Assembly (NCBI GenBank): GCA_023150845.1
Contig: JAKLKD010000027.1
Location: 1 to 41,480, forward strand
DNA length: 41,480 nt
Direction: 5' to 3'
DNA from: Myxococcota bacterium
GTDB lineage: Bacteria > Myxococcota_A > UBA796 > CAJQPC01
Shown here: positions 35,401 to 41,480 of the stretch, piece by piece
How positions within the stretch are numbered: position 1 is the first letter of the stretch
Layout of the letters: each line of letters begins with the position of its first letter
Made by a program: the position numbers and the translations under genes
Notes under the pieces: generated by a model
The model's input: the letters and a program-made list of their open reading frames with translations, nothing else
The model's database searches: none
Told to the model about the DNA's origin: nothing

Positions 35401-36244
35401 TGAGCCTCCATAGCGCCATCACCGGAGCGTCGCTCCCCGTCGAGGCCACGGCGATACGGTCCGCCCGTAGCTCGTGGGCGCGTCGCACCGACCTCTCCAG
35501 TCGAATCACCAGGTCAAACGCGCCCCCAAGCAGGGTGCGTACGCTCCAGAAGAGGAGCTGAAACAACCACGCGACCCAGGCGATGCGCCAGTTGAGCCTC
35601 CCGAACCCGTCCAGGAAGCTGTCAACCCAGTCTCGATGGTTGACCACGGATCCGATGAGCCGGTCCGCACGATACACCCACGCGGAGAGGCGCTGGCCAC
35701 GCTGGCTGAAGTGCCCGAGCTCGTGGGCGATGACCGCCTTGAGCTCCGACCGATTGAGCACATTCACCAGGCCTAACCCCAGGGCGAGGGTCTTCGACGA
35801 GGGCCAGAAGAGCCCCCACAGCGAGGTCGGCCCGACGGCGGCGGCGTTTACGTTTGGGATTAGCACGATCGTCTGTGGGGGCGGCGCGCCGACCTCGGCG
35901 GCGACACGATCCACAAGCGCATAGAGCGCCGGCTCGGACTCCCGGCTCACTGGGCTGGCCAACGGGTAGGCCGGGACCTCACGATGCCAGAGCCCCTTGA
36001 GCAAGAACAGGATGACCAAGACCGGTGGCGTCGAGACGACCACCGCGACCACGAGCTGATAGCCACCCCAGGTGGCGACGATCAGCCGCGCAGGCACCGC
36101 GCCGAAGAGCAGCACCAGCCCGACATACATCACCAAGAACAGCACAAGCGCGAGCGCGGCCAGAACAAAGCGGAGGTGCAACGACGCGGGCGTCTGGGGG
36201 AAGGCTGGCAACGCTTCAGGACTTGGCGGAAAAGGGCGAATCAT
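32447..36244 (-). CDS. Very large membrane-anchored M48 metallopeptidase
   Basis: The 1265-residue protein (numbering here counts one extra N-terminal residue from a GTG at 36247) has two N-terminal membrane segments (about 27-50 and 62-85). An M48 zinc peptidase domain follows, with H175-E-L-G-H179 in VIAHELGHFSQRG and Glu259 in HELRADR as the third ligand. Another hydrophobic stretch, WVAWLFQLLFWSVRTLLGG, lies between them. After about residue 330 come about 400 residues with no family I recognise, then a further hydrophobic segment near 750 (IGRVLAAGFVLTPTLAFGLTFG). A beta-rich part follows, and a TPR-like C-terminus (about 960-1130). Ordinary M48 enzymes (HtpX, Ste24-type) are 280-450 residues, so this is a fusion. 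GAAGG lies a few bases upstream of the ATG at 36244. It follows the symporter gene by 52 bases. Confidence 0.87.
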   Translation of the reverse strand: MIRPFPPSPEALPAFPQTPASLHLRFVLAALALVLFLVMYVGLVLLFGAVPARLIVATWGGYQLVVAVVVSTPPVLVILFLLKGLWHREVPAYPLASPVSRESEPALYALVDRVAAEVGAPPPQTIVLIPNVNAAAVGPTSLWGLFWPSSKTLALGLGLVNVLNRSELKAVIAHELGHFSQRGQRLSAWVYRADRLIGSVVNHRDWVDSFLDGFGRLNWRIAWVAWLFQLLFWSVRTLLGGAFDLVIRLERSVRRAHELRADRIAVASTGSDAPVMALWRLMHADEAMSDTIRLLSAELGKQNAITDLYTMQSICMEKNLAVRGVAPLAPLPPGGDATRRLFDPGVAQAPQMWSTHPPNHERELSAKTPYVYAPLDEASAWSFFADPTRTRREMSERVIAQLAPEGVTLNPLSDEETAAVARREYEALALHPKYRGMYLGQVVTTIDAPPERLFGAPPAGEDELRLALNALYPPSLSEVLRLTRALSSELVQLKALQTEAMEAPGGEIRLRGETLRRGDLPRVIEETEARRAQLVEEGSRHERAVRAAHRAAARALGSGWEDYHTGLVTLLHYVECAQVTLQCRLRQAAEVVGALPPGAALNEDQRLCLLGVYSDLYSALSEIWTCIPKVRLGDSLTSRLKIARYAELMDERLLLTDPLDEAPRDDWFPAAVTWVRSASAALATVRFVTLETLLEVEDKLARAALGGESLGEAPEPPGAPTAGADFTLWHSGLLEPVRAPLTLRQRLILSDSPWAAIGRVLAAGFVLTPTLAFGLTFGEAAIVAKNGLGVPVVVQIAGEELTLVPGAHQRLNLPMADGVEVVTRTHDGQLVEQFVVDLTKIWTPYVYNVAGADLLVIRYWGTGVRLPEPEVVGARRWSLSRALYIFDEPPQRRTRSQERDGPHAQLTLFPHKEPARQAKYTPPDERLGMVTAHLRWDPVDDPLLAGWALTTGAPIDAVWDALRARPESERRQVELATLMQRVSQERACVEHQEWLRAAPNDADLAFINVGCLPDQDRLGALRALNERHPEHNWTRLELAQAEAAAGGWEAAAELLRGLSQPSGQIALDAELLRLRVNRRLGVSGDDARTLRLGPSIWQLLIDAEAGIHLTKSSEGMALRALVAGDLPRAESELLRMSEPDPLSFWLIAASDGVSDTTKKRAFSTPVNSESVWVGLAVLSVLGAPRDAAELLAAQTDAALFDRLRPVLDAPVADLERLVDERLVGATAHHRGVVLMVGTLRMGAATPQRWRDEARALLLPWERPPL

Positions 36245-36296
36245 CACCCTTCGCTAACCCAAGGCTGTGACCCCAGCCAAGGCGGAGAGGCGCGCC

Positions 36297-37724
36297 CTAC
36301 CCCACCTTCACCGGCACGAGCTTCGCCCCGATGAGCGCCACGGGGACGCTGAACGCCATGGCGATGATCGCCGAGACGCTGGGGTTGATGATGAAGCCCC
36401 CGATGCTCAGGGTGAAGTGCACCACCAGGGCTACCACGGCGCTCGCGGCGGCGGCGCTCGCGGGCAGGGGGCCCCGCAAGAACAGGCCCGCGAGGAGCGG
36501 CCCGACGGCGGAGGCCACGAGGCCGAGCACGCCCTGCTGGCCCAAGATGAGCACGACCTTGGGGGGGTTGATCGAGATGCCGATGGTCAAGACCGCGAGC
36601 ACGATGAGCACGAGGCGGTTGAGCCACACCCCGTGGAACCAGCGGCGCTCCCCGCCCTCGGCCTCATGCTGGGAGGCGCCGGGCAAGAAGTCGTTGGCGA
36701 CGGTGGCCGAGACGGCGACGAGCAGGCCGTCCATCGTCGACATCGCCGCCGCAAGAATCGCGACGGCCACGGCGGCGCCGACGGGCGCCGAGCTGAAGGC
36801 CTGGGTGAGGTACTGGGCCATCACCTTGTCTTGGGGGATGTCCGCGGGAAGGGTGATGCGGGCGTAGATCCCAGCGAAGAGCACGAGGCAGAACAGCGCG
36901 AAGGTCGTGATGCCGATGCCGATCGTGAGGTAGACCTCCCGCAGGTTCTTCACATAGAGCGCCTTCGTGAGCAGGTGCGGCTGGGTGGTGAGCGCGATGC
37001 CGGTCAAGAACGGCACGCCCCAGACCTCCCAGTGGTTGCGGTACAGGAGCGACTGCGGCGCCGTCCAGCCCGTCTCCTGCAGCTCCGCGATCACCGAGCC
37101 GTTCTGCCAGAGCTCCATCCCAGAGAAGAAGATGACGAGGCTCATCGCCAGCATCACCCCGCCCTGCATCGTGTTGGTGAAGGCGTGGGCGTAGACCCCG
37201 CCGAACGCGGTGTAGCCGAACACGAACACCACGATGCCGACGACGCTCCAGGCGTAGGGGATGCCCAGCGCCGCCTCCATGACGTAGCCGCAGCCCACGG
37301 TCACGAGCACCAGGTAGGCCACGTTGAGGAGCGTGAGCCCGGCGTAGAGCCGACGAAGGCCGTCGGACTTGTAGCGGGCGCCGATCCAGTGCGGCACGGT
37401 GAGCGCCTTGACCTCCTCACCCACCCGCTGAAAGGGCGGCGAGAACAACACGAAGCCCGCAGCGAGCCCGGCGATGAGCGGCAGCGAGAAGCCGATCAAG
37501 GCCGCGAGCCCGTCGACATAGACGAAGCCGGGGAAGATCACGAAGGTCGCTGAAGACGCGAGGCAGGCGCCCAGGGTGATGCCGGCCACGAGCGGGTTCA
37601 TCCGGCCGTCGCCGATGGCGAAGTCGGTGCCGCCGCTCACCTTCTTGCCGCCGAGGTAGGCGAGATAGCTCGTGAAGACGAGGTACAGGCTGAACAGGGC
37701 CCAGGCCCAGGGCGATCCGGACAT
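36297..37724 (-). CDS. Sodium:solute symporter family (SSF) transporter
   Basis: The 475-residue polytopic protein has about twelve or thirteen transmembrane segments and the features of the SSF family (PutP, ActP, PanF). The N-terminal LGGKKVSGGTDFAIGDGRMN, GITLGACLASSATFVIFPGF in the second and third helices, and VFVFGYTAFGGVYAHAFTNTMQGG are characteristic. It couples Na+ entry to uptake of a small organic solute in the inner membrane; the substrate cannot be read from the sequence. GGAGG sits seven bases before the ATG. It is divergent from an acyl-CoA synthetase, which suggests, but does not prove, a carboxylate substrate that is activated to a CoA thioester. The M48 gene follows 52 bases downstream and may share its transcript. 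Confidence 0.92.
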   Translation of the reverse strand: MSGSPWAWALFSLYLVFTSYLAYLGGKKVSGGTDFAIGDGRMNPLVAGITLGACLASSATFVIFPGFVYVDGLAALIGFSLPLIAGLAAGFVLFSPPFQRVGEEVKALTVPHWIGARYKSDGLRRLYAGLTLLNVAYLVLVTVGCGYVMEAALGIPYAWSVVGIVVFVFGYTAFGGVYAHAFTNTMQGGVMLAMSLVIFFSGMELWQNGSVIAELQETGWTAPQSLLYRNHWEVWGVPFLTGIALTTQPHLLTKALYVKNLREVYLTIGIGITTFALFCLVLFAGIYARITLPADIPQDKVMAQYLTQAFSSAPVGAAVAVAILAAAMSTMDGLLVAVSATVANDFLPGASQHEAEGGERRWFHGVWLNRLVLIVLAVLTIGISINPPKVVLILGQQGVLGLVASAVGPLLAGLFLRGPLPASAAAASAVVALVVHFTLSIGGFIINPSVSAIIAMAFSVPVALIGAKLVPVKVG

Positions 37725-37748
37725 TCACACCTCCGCAGGGAGCGGTAG

Positions 37749-37754
37749 AGTATC
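37749..37754 (-). promoter_or_regulatory. -10-like hexamer GATACT upstream of the symporter gene
   Basis: On the minus strand it lies 25 bases before the ATG at 37724. The inverted repeat at 37760-37774 covers the space where its -35 region would be, a natural place for a repressor to act. Confidence 0.3.
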
Positions 37755-37759
37755 GCCGA

Positions 37760-37774
37760 TGTTGCGATGCAACA
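37760..37774. promoter_or_regulatory. Perfect inverted repeat TGTTGC-GAT-GCAACA, candidate operator
   Basis: Six-base perfect arms around a three-base spacer lie in the 109-base divergent region between the symporter and the acyl-CoA synthetase. The region is otherwise the most AT-rich short stretch nearby (AACTTTTATTTTG follows). Size and symmetry fit a dimeric transcription factor of the TetR or similar type. No regulator gene is adjacent, so the protein is unknown. Confidence 0.4.
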
Positions 37775-37833
37775 ACTTTTATTTTGCGGCGCATGATCGC
37801 GGCTTCTCGGCCAAGAACGTGCTCCAATAGGTC

Positions 37834-39453
37834 ATGGCCCCCCTCGACCTCTCCTGGCTCCCTTCCTTGGCTCGGCTGATCCGCGGCGGCGCGTTGACCG
37901 ACGGGCTCACCCCGCAGGGCGCAGCCCGCCTCGCTGTGGCCTTGGCCAGCGGCCGCCGCGACCTCTACGCGGCCCTTGGCAAACACGCCGCCGAGCGCGG
38001 CGACGCCCCAGCCATCGACGACGGCGAGCGCCGACTCAGCTTTGGCGCGCTCTTTGAGTCCAGCGAGCGGGTGGCCGCGCATCTCTGGCGCCTGGGCCTG
38101 CGCCCCGGGGAGCGGGTGGCCATCGCGCTTGAGAACCGCGCCGAGCACCTGATCCTCCAGGCCGCGCTCTACCGCTTAGGCGCCGTGCCCGCGCCGATGA
38201 CCCCCGGTCAGCCCCCGGCGCGGCTCACCCGGCAGCTCATCGACGCCCGGGTCGCCGCGGCCTTGGTGGAGGCGCCCCTCGCCGAGGCCGCCCGGGACGC
38301 GCTGGCCGCCCTCGGCCGCTCCCCGCGCCTGCTCCTCACCCTCGACGGCGGCCTCGGCGGCACGTCGTTCTCCGCCCTGGAGCGCCCCTGCGCGCCCCTG
38401 TCGCCGCGCCTCGACCGCCGGGGCGACGAGGCCGACCTCTTGCTCTTCACCTCGGGCACCACGGGCCGCAGCAAAGGCGCCCGGGTCTCGATGCGAAGGG
38501 CGGGCCTGGGCCTCGCCTTCGTAACCCTCGACACCTTCGGCTTTCGCCCCGGCGACGGGCTCTACACCCCCTGCCCCGCCTACCACGCCGCGCCGACCCT
38601 GCTCATCGGCGTCGCCTTGATCTCCGGCGCCCAGGTCGTGCTGCGCCGCCGCTTTGACGCCGACGAGGCGCTGGGGCTCTTGGGCCCCGGCGGGCTCACC
38701 CACGCCTTCTTGGTGCCGACCCTGCTCGGCCGCCTCGACAACTTGTCCGACGAGGCCCTCACGCCGCTGCGCCAAGGTCGCCTTCGGGCGCTCATCAGCG
38801 GCGGCGCCCCGCTCCGCCCCGCCCTCAAGCGCCGCCTGCTCGACCGCCTCGGCCCCGTGCTCTGGGATCTGTACGGCGCCACGGAGCTCGGCGTGGTGAG
38901 CGTCGGCAAGCCCGAGGACCTCCACCGCCGCCCCGACTGTGTGGGGCGCCCCCTGCCCGGCCTCAGCGTGCGCCTCGTGCGGGAGGACGGCCAAGAGGCG
39001 GGGGTAGACGAGCCCGGCGAGCTCTTTGTGCGCAGCCGGGCCACCCACCTCGGCTACGAGGGCGACCCCGAGGCGACGGGCTGGGTGAGCGCCGGGGACG
39101 TCGCGGCGATCGGCGCCGACGGCCTGCTCCGTGTGCTCGACCGCAAGAAGGACATGATCTTGAGCGGCGGGGTGAACCTCTTCCCCGCGGAGATCGAGGA
39201 GGCGCTGGAGACCCTCCCCGGCGTGGCCGAGGCCGTCTGTGTCGGCGTGCCCGACCCGGAGTGGGGCGAGCGGGCCCGGGCCTACGTCGTGCTGACGCCG
39301 GGGGCGCAGCTCGACGCCGAGGCCCTACGCGCCGCCGCGGCGACGATCCTGCCCAAGACCTCGGTGCCGCGAGAGTTTGTGATTGTGACGGAGATCCCCC
39401 GCAGCCCCACGGGCAAGGTGCTGCGACGGGCGCTCAGGGCGAGTTCTCCTTGA
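37834..39453 (+). CDS. Acyl-CoA synthetase (AMP-binding, ANL family)
   Basis: The 539-residue enzyme activates a carboxylic acid with ATP to an acyl-AMP and then to acyl-CoA. The core motifs are present: the P-loop FTSGTTGRSKGAR near residue 208-220, YGATELG near 348-354, SAGDVA near 422, and the hinge DRKKDMILSGGVNLFPAEIEEAL near 435-457. The catalytic Lys is in RSPTGKVLRR near the end. Length and motif spacing match medium- or long-chain acyl-CoA synthetases. The substrate is not predictable from motif reading. The gene starts at an ATG with only a weak ribosome site and is divergent from an SSF symporter. Its last 20 bases overlap, tail to tail, with the L-domain lipoprotein gene. Confidence 0.93.
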   Translation: MAPLDLSWLPSLARLIRGGALTDGLTPQGAARLAVALASGRRDLYAALGKHAAERGDAPAIDDGERRLSFGALFESSERVAAHLWRLGLRPGERVAIALENRAEHLILQAALYRLGAVPAPMTPGQPPARLTRQLIDARVAAALVEAPLAEAARDALAALGRSPRLLLTLDGGLGGTSFSALERPCAPLSPRLDRRGDEADLLLFTSGTTGRSKGARVSMRRAGLGLAFVTLDTFGFRPGDGLYTPCPAYHAAPTLLIGVALISGAQVVLRRRFDADEALGLLGPGGLTHAFLVPTLLGRLDNLSDEALTPLRQGRLRALISGGAPLRPALKRRLLDRLGPVLWDLYGATELGVVSVGKPEDLHRRPDCVGRPLPGLSVRLVREDGQEAGVDEPGELFVRSRATHLGYEGDPEATGWVSAGDVAAIGADGLLRVLDRKKDMILSGGVNLFPAEIEEALETLPGVAEAVCVGVPDPEWGERARAYVVLTPGAQLDAEALRAAAATILPKTSVPREFVIVTEIPRSPTGKVLRRALRASSP

Positions 39454-41311
39454 TCTCCACCTCGCCGTCCACGGTCAACGCGGCGGCGAAGGCCTCGGCC
39501 TCGGCGGTGGGCAGCGCCGGGTTCCACGTCACGGTGAGATCTCCGCCGACTGACCGCAGCGCGTCCAGACCGTCGAGGGTCACGAGGCTCTCGTGCTGCG
39601 AGATCTTGACATCCCGATGAACCACGGTGAGCGCGTTCAGCCCCTCACAGGACGAGAGCGCGTTGTCGGAGATCAACTCCAGGGACCCGCCGATCTCGGT
39701 GAGCGAGGCAAAGCTCGGCAGCTCGGCTAAGTCGCGGCTTCCTTGAATGGTCAGGGAGCCCTCGATCATGACCACCGCGCCGACGCCCTCCACCTCGGTG
39801 AGATCGGTGTTGTTGAGGAGGGTGATGGATCCCGTGACCGTCTCCGGCAGCGAGGAGAGCGCCAACCGGGTGAGGCTGCCGTTCCTCTCGATCCACACGG
39901 ACCCACCCTCGCTCAGCGGCGCGGGCAGCGGCGCGTCCACGAGCGCGTCGTTGCCGATGAGGGCCACCCACCCGACCGATCGCAGCCCGGACACGCCCTC
40001 CACGCTCTGAAGCCGGTCGTTGTAGCCGATGTACAGCGTGCTCTTGACCTGCTTGAGGTTCTTGAGCCCGTCGAGGTTGAGGAGCGCCCGGTTGTTGTTG
40101 ATGTCCAAAAAGTCGACCGACTCCAGCCGCGAGAGCCCATCAAGATCCTTGACCTGGCCGTTGCGGTAGATGATCAGATCGCCGTCTACCCGCTCAAGGC
40201 CGTCCAGGCCGTCGACGCTCACGAGGCCGCTGTTGTTGAGCACAAACAGATCCCCGCCTACCCGCTGAAGCTGTTCCAGGCCGCGCAGATCAGTGAGTCC
40301 CCTGAGGGCCTTGAGCGCCAGGTTGCCCCCCACGTCGGTGAGCTCAGAGAGCGGGCTGAGATCGTAAAGCTCGGGCAAGAACTGGAGCCGCAGGGACCCC
40401 GAGACCGTGCTGAGCCCCGCCAAGAAGCTGAAGTCCGTGAGCGCGGGTTGCTCGGTCAGGCTCACCGTGCTCATGTTGGGCCCCGCCCGCACCGCGGTGA
40501 GATCCGTGAGCAGCGGGTTTGTGTCGAGCACGAGCAGCTCGGGCAAGACGAGCGGCCCGGAGAGCCCGTTCAGGCCGGTGAGCGCGTCGTTCATCTCCAG
40601 GGCGATCCCTCGGGTGATCTCGGTGATCCCACCCAATCCGCTCAGATCGTTCAGGACTGTGTTCTCTTTGAGCTTGAGCGCGCCGATCCGCTCTAGGCGC
40701 TCAAACCCCACGACGCGGGTGAGCATGGGGTTGTATTGAAGGTCGAGCTCCCCCGCGGACTCCAACGAACGAAAGCCGCCCAGCTCCGTGAGCGTCGAGA
40801 GATAACGCAGGATGATCCCGCCTTCCGCGTGGCGTAAGCCGTTGAAGGCGTCGATGGACTCGCCTTCAAACCCGGCGATGATGAGGTGCCCGCCCAGCTC
40901 GGTGAGGCCGTCAAAGCCGTAGATGTCCTGCTGGTTGCCGTGGCCGACGAGGTGCAGATCACCGCCGACCCGCGCGAGGCGATCGAGCCCCGAGACGTCC
41001 GTGAGGTGGTTGCCCCAGCGCAAGAACACCGAGCCCTCTACCTCGGTCACGCAAGAGAGCGCGTCGAGGTCGGTGAGCGCATTGTTCTCGATCACCAGGT
41101 CCCCCGTGACGCGCAGATCACAGACCCGCCTGCACGCCGCCGCGAAGCCGTCGGTGAGGTCGCCGACGTGCTCCGCTTGGTCCGCGGAGAAGGGCCCACA
41201 ACGATCCCCGCCGCACCCTACGGCCAAGACACACAGCGCGATGAGGGCCCACAGCTTCGCCAGGGCTCGGGCGGCACGATCGAGGCGTTGGGCTGGGTCA
41301 AAGGGCATCAT
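39434..41311 (-). CDS. L-domain / leucine-rich-repeat lipoprotein
   Basis: The 625-residue protein has an export signal ending in a lipobox (VLAVGC, Cys33), and Gly follows the Cys, so outer-membrane sorting is likely. A short Cys-containing region (CGPF, CRRVCDL) precedes about twenty tandem units of 22-25 residues. Each unit carries an alternating hydrophobic beta strand and a turn (GDLVIENNALTDLDAL, GDLHLVGHGNQQDIYGF, GSLRLQFLPELYDLSPL). The pattern L-x2-V-x-G-x-L-x-I-x3-N is that of receptor L-domains or LRR solenoids, a common ligand-binding shape. The ligand is unknown. ATG at 41311 or 41308 follows AGGAG; the ORF extension to 41383 is rejected. The stop overlaps the acyl-CoA synthetase gene by 20 bases. 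Confidence 0.87.
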   Translation of the reverse strand: MMPFDPAQRLDRAARALAKLWALIALCVLAVGCGGDRCGPFSADQAEHVGDLTDGFAAACRRVCDLRVTGDLVIENNALTDLDALSCVTEVEGSVFLRWGNHLTDVSGLDRLARVGGDLHLVGHGNQQDIYGFDGLTELGGHLIIAGFEGESIDAFNGLRHAEGGIILRYLSTLTELGGFRSLESAGELDLQYNPMLTRVVGFERLERIGALKLKENTVLNDLSGLGGITEITRGIALEMNDALTGLNGLSGPLVLPELLVLDTNPLLTDLTAVRAGPNMSTVSLTEQPALTDFSFLAGLSTVSGSLRLQFLPELYDLSPLSELTDVGGNLALKALRGLTDLRGLEQLQRVGGDLFVLNNSGLVSVDGLDGLERVDGDLIIYRNGQVKDLDGLSRLESVDFLDINNNRALLNLDGLKNLKQVKSTLYIGYNDRLQSVEGVSGLRSVGWVALIGNDALVDAPLPAPLSEGGSVWIERNGSLTRLALSSLPETVTGSITLLNNTDLTEVEGVGAVVMIEGSLTIQGSRDLAELPSFASLTEIGGSLELISDNALSSCEGLNALTVVHRDVKISQHESLVTLDGLDALRSVGGDLTVTWNPALPTAEAEAFAAALTVDGEVEIKENSP

Positions 41312-41330
41312 CTCACTCCTAGGTCCCGAC

Positions 41331-41336
41331 ACCATA
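41331..41336 (-). promoter_or_regulatory. -10-like hexamer TATGGT upstream of the L-domain lipoprotein
   Basis: Read on the minus strand, it lies 20 bases before the ATG at 41311, just ahead of the AGGAG ribosome site. No -35 box is clear. Confidence 0.3.
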
Positions 41337-41402
41337 CTGCTCTTGGGGCGGGGTCGCCCGCGCTTGGCCGCCCTTTGACGCACCAGGCGCCGTTGGCCGG
41401 GC

Positions 41403-41408
41403 TACGCT
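41403..41408 (+). promoter_or_regulatory. -10-like hexamer TACGCT near the window end
   Basis: The context GCTACGCT (41401-41408) repeats the octamer at 16108-16115. It lies 34 bases before the possible start codon at 41443. Confidence 0.3.
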
Positions 41409-41442
41409 GGGCTCCCGACCCCCGAGCCCGGAGCGCACGATC

Positions 41443-41480
41443 ATGGAGACCCCAGCCACGACGACCCGACCGCCTGTCCC
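41443..41480 (+). CDS. Possible start of a new gene, truncated by the window end
   Basis: An ATG with GGAG about nine bases upstream opens a frame (METPATTTRPP...) that runs to the last base, 34 bases after a promoter-like GCTACGCT. Only 12 codons are visible, so no product can be named. Confidence 0.35.
   Translation, partial: METPATTTRPPV

Noticed and set aside
36267-37553. 428-codon plus-strand frame opposite the symporter
   Set aside because: It is a highly charged, His/Arg/Glu-rich shadow of a membrane protein's hydrophobic codons; the symporter motifs are unambiguous.

Overview
The window looks like chromosome from a high-GC myxobacterium-type organism (Myxococcota, formerly Deltaproteobacteria). 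The signs are: a surface protein of FG-GAP repeats followed by MopE-type Asp/Cys metal-binding repeats; two proteins ending in a Cys-containing tail, a hydrophobic stretch and an RRRR cluster (MYXO-CTERM-like sorting tails); many lipoproteins starting with very short signal peptides; DUF1501/DUF1588-type exported proteins; and strong third-position GC. Assignment below phylum level is not possible from sequence reading alone. I see no tRNA, rRNA, CRISPR, insertion sequence, integrase or phage gene, and base composition looks even throughout. Genes are packed tightly. No stretch over 300 bases lacks a gene; the longest is 18956-19234.

Layout. 1-3021(+) is the 3' part of a secreted FG-GAP/MopE-repeat protein, separated by a strong hairpin from a minus-strand group. 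That group reads M64 metallopeptidase (7387-5834), then two coupled TPR membrane proteins (5800-4301 and 4308-3139). A CinA-N/MoCF-domain protein (7426-8178, +) converges on mutY (9282-8188, -). A polytopic membrane protein (9308-10684) is followed by an alpha-2-macroglobulin split into two overlapping genes (10764-13820 and 13817-16069). Next come an AAA+ ATPase/VWA-protein pair of the CbbQ-CbbO / NorQ-NorD type (16145-18955) and an AddB-AddA-like double-strand-break resection helicase-nuclease (19235-22525 and 22544-26248).

A minus-strand amidase (27727-26255) is divergent from a five-gene plus-strand group (27803-32405). In that group a tyrosine-rich lipoprotein, a DUF1549/DUF1588-like lipoprotein and a Tat-exported DUF1501 protein are bracketed by two paralogous small c-type-haem lipoproteins. 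The minus strand then carries a sodium:solute symporter (37724-36297) and a very large membrane M48 metallopeptidase (36244-32447). The symporter is divergent from an acyl-CoA synthetase (37834-39453), with a perfect inverted repeat between them. The acyl-CoA synthetase overlaps, tail to tail, an L-domain/leucine-rich-repeat lipoprotein (41311-39434). A possible new plus-strand gene starts at 41443.

How it fits together. Most of the window is cell-envelope biology: surface adhesin-like repeat proteins, proteases, a macroglobulin and exported haem and Tat proteins. Interspersed are ordinary housekeeping genes (mutY, addAB, transport and CoA activation). The best candidates for undescribed biology are the haem-lipoprotein/DUF1501 group, the split thioester-less macroglobulin with an extra Cys-pair region, the AAA+/VWA pair with no obvious client enzyme, and the oversized M48 protein. 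Function is inferred for all four.
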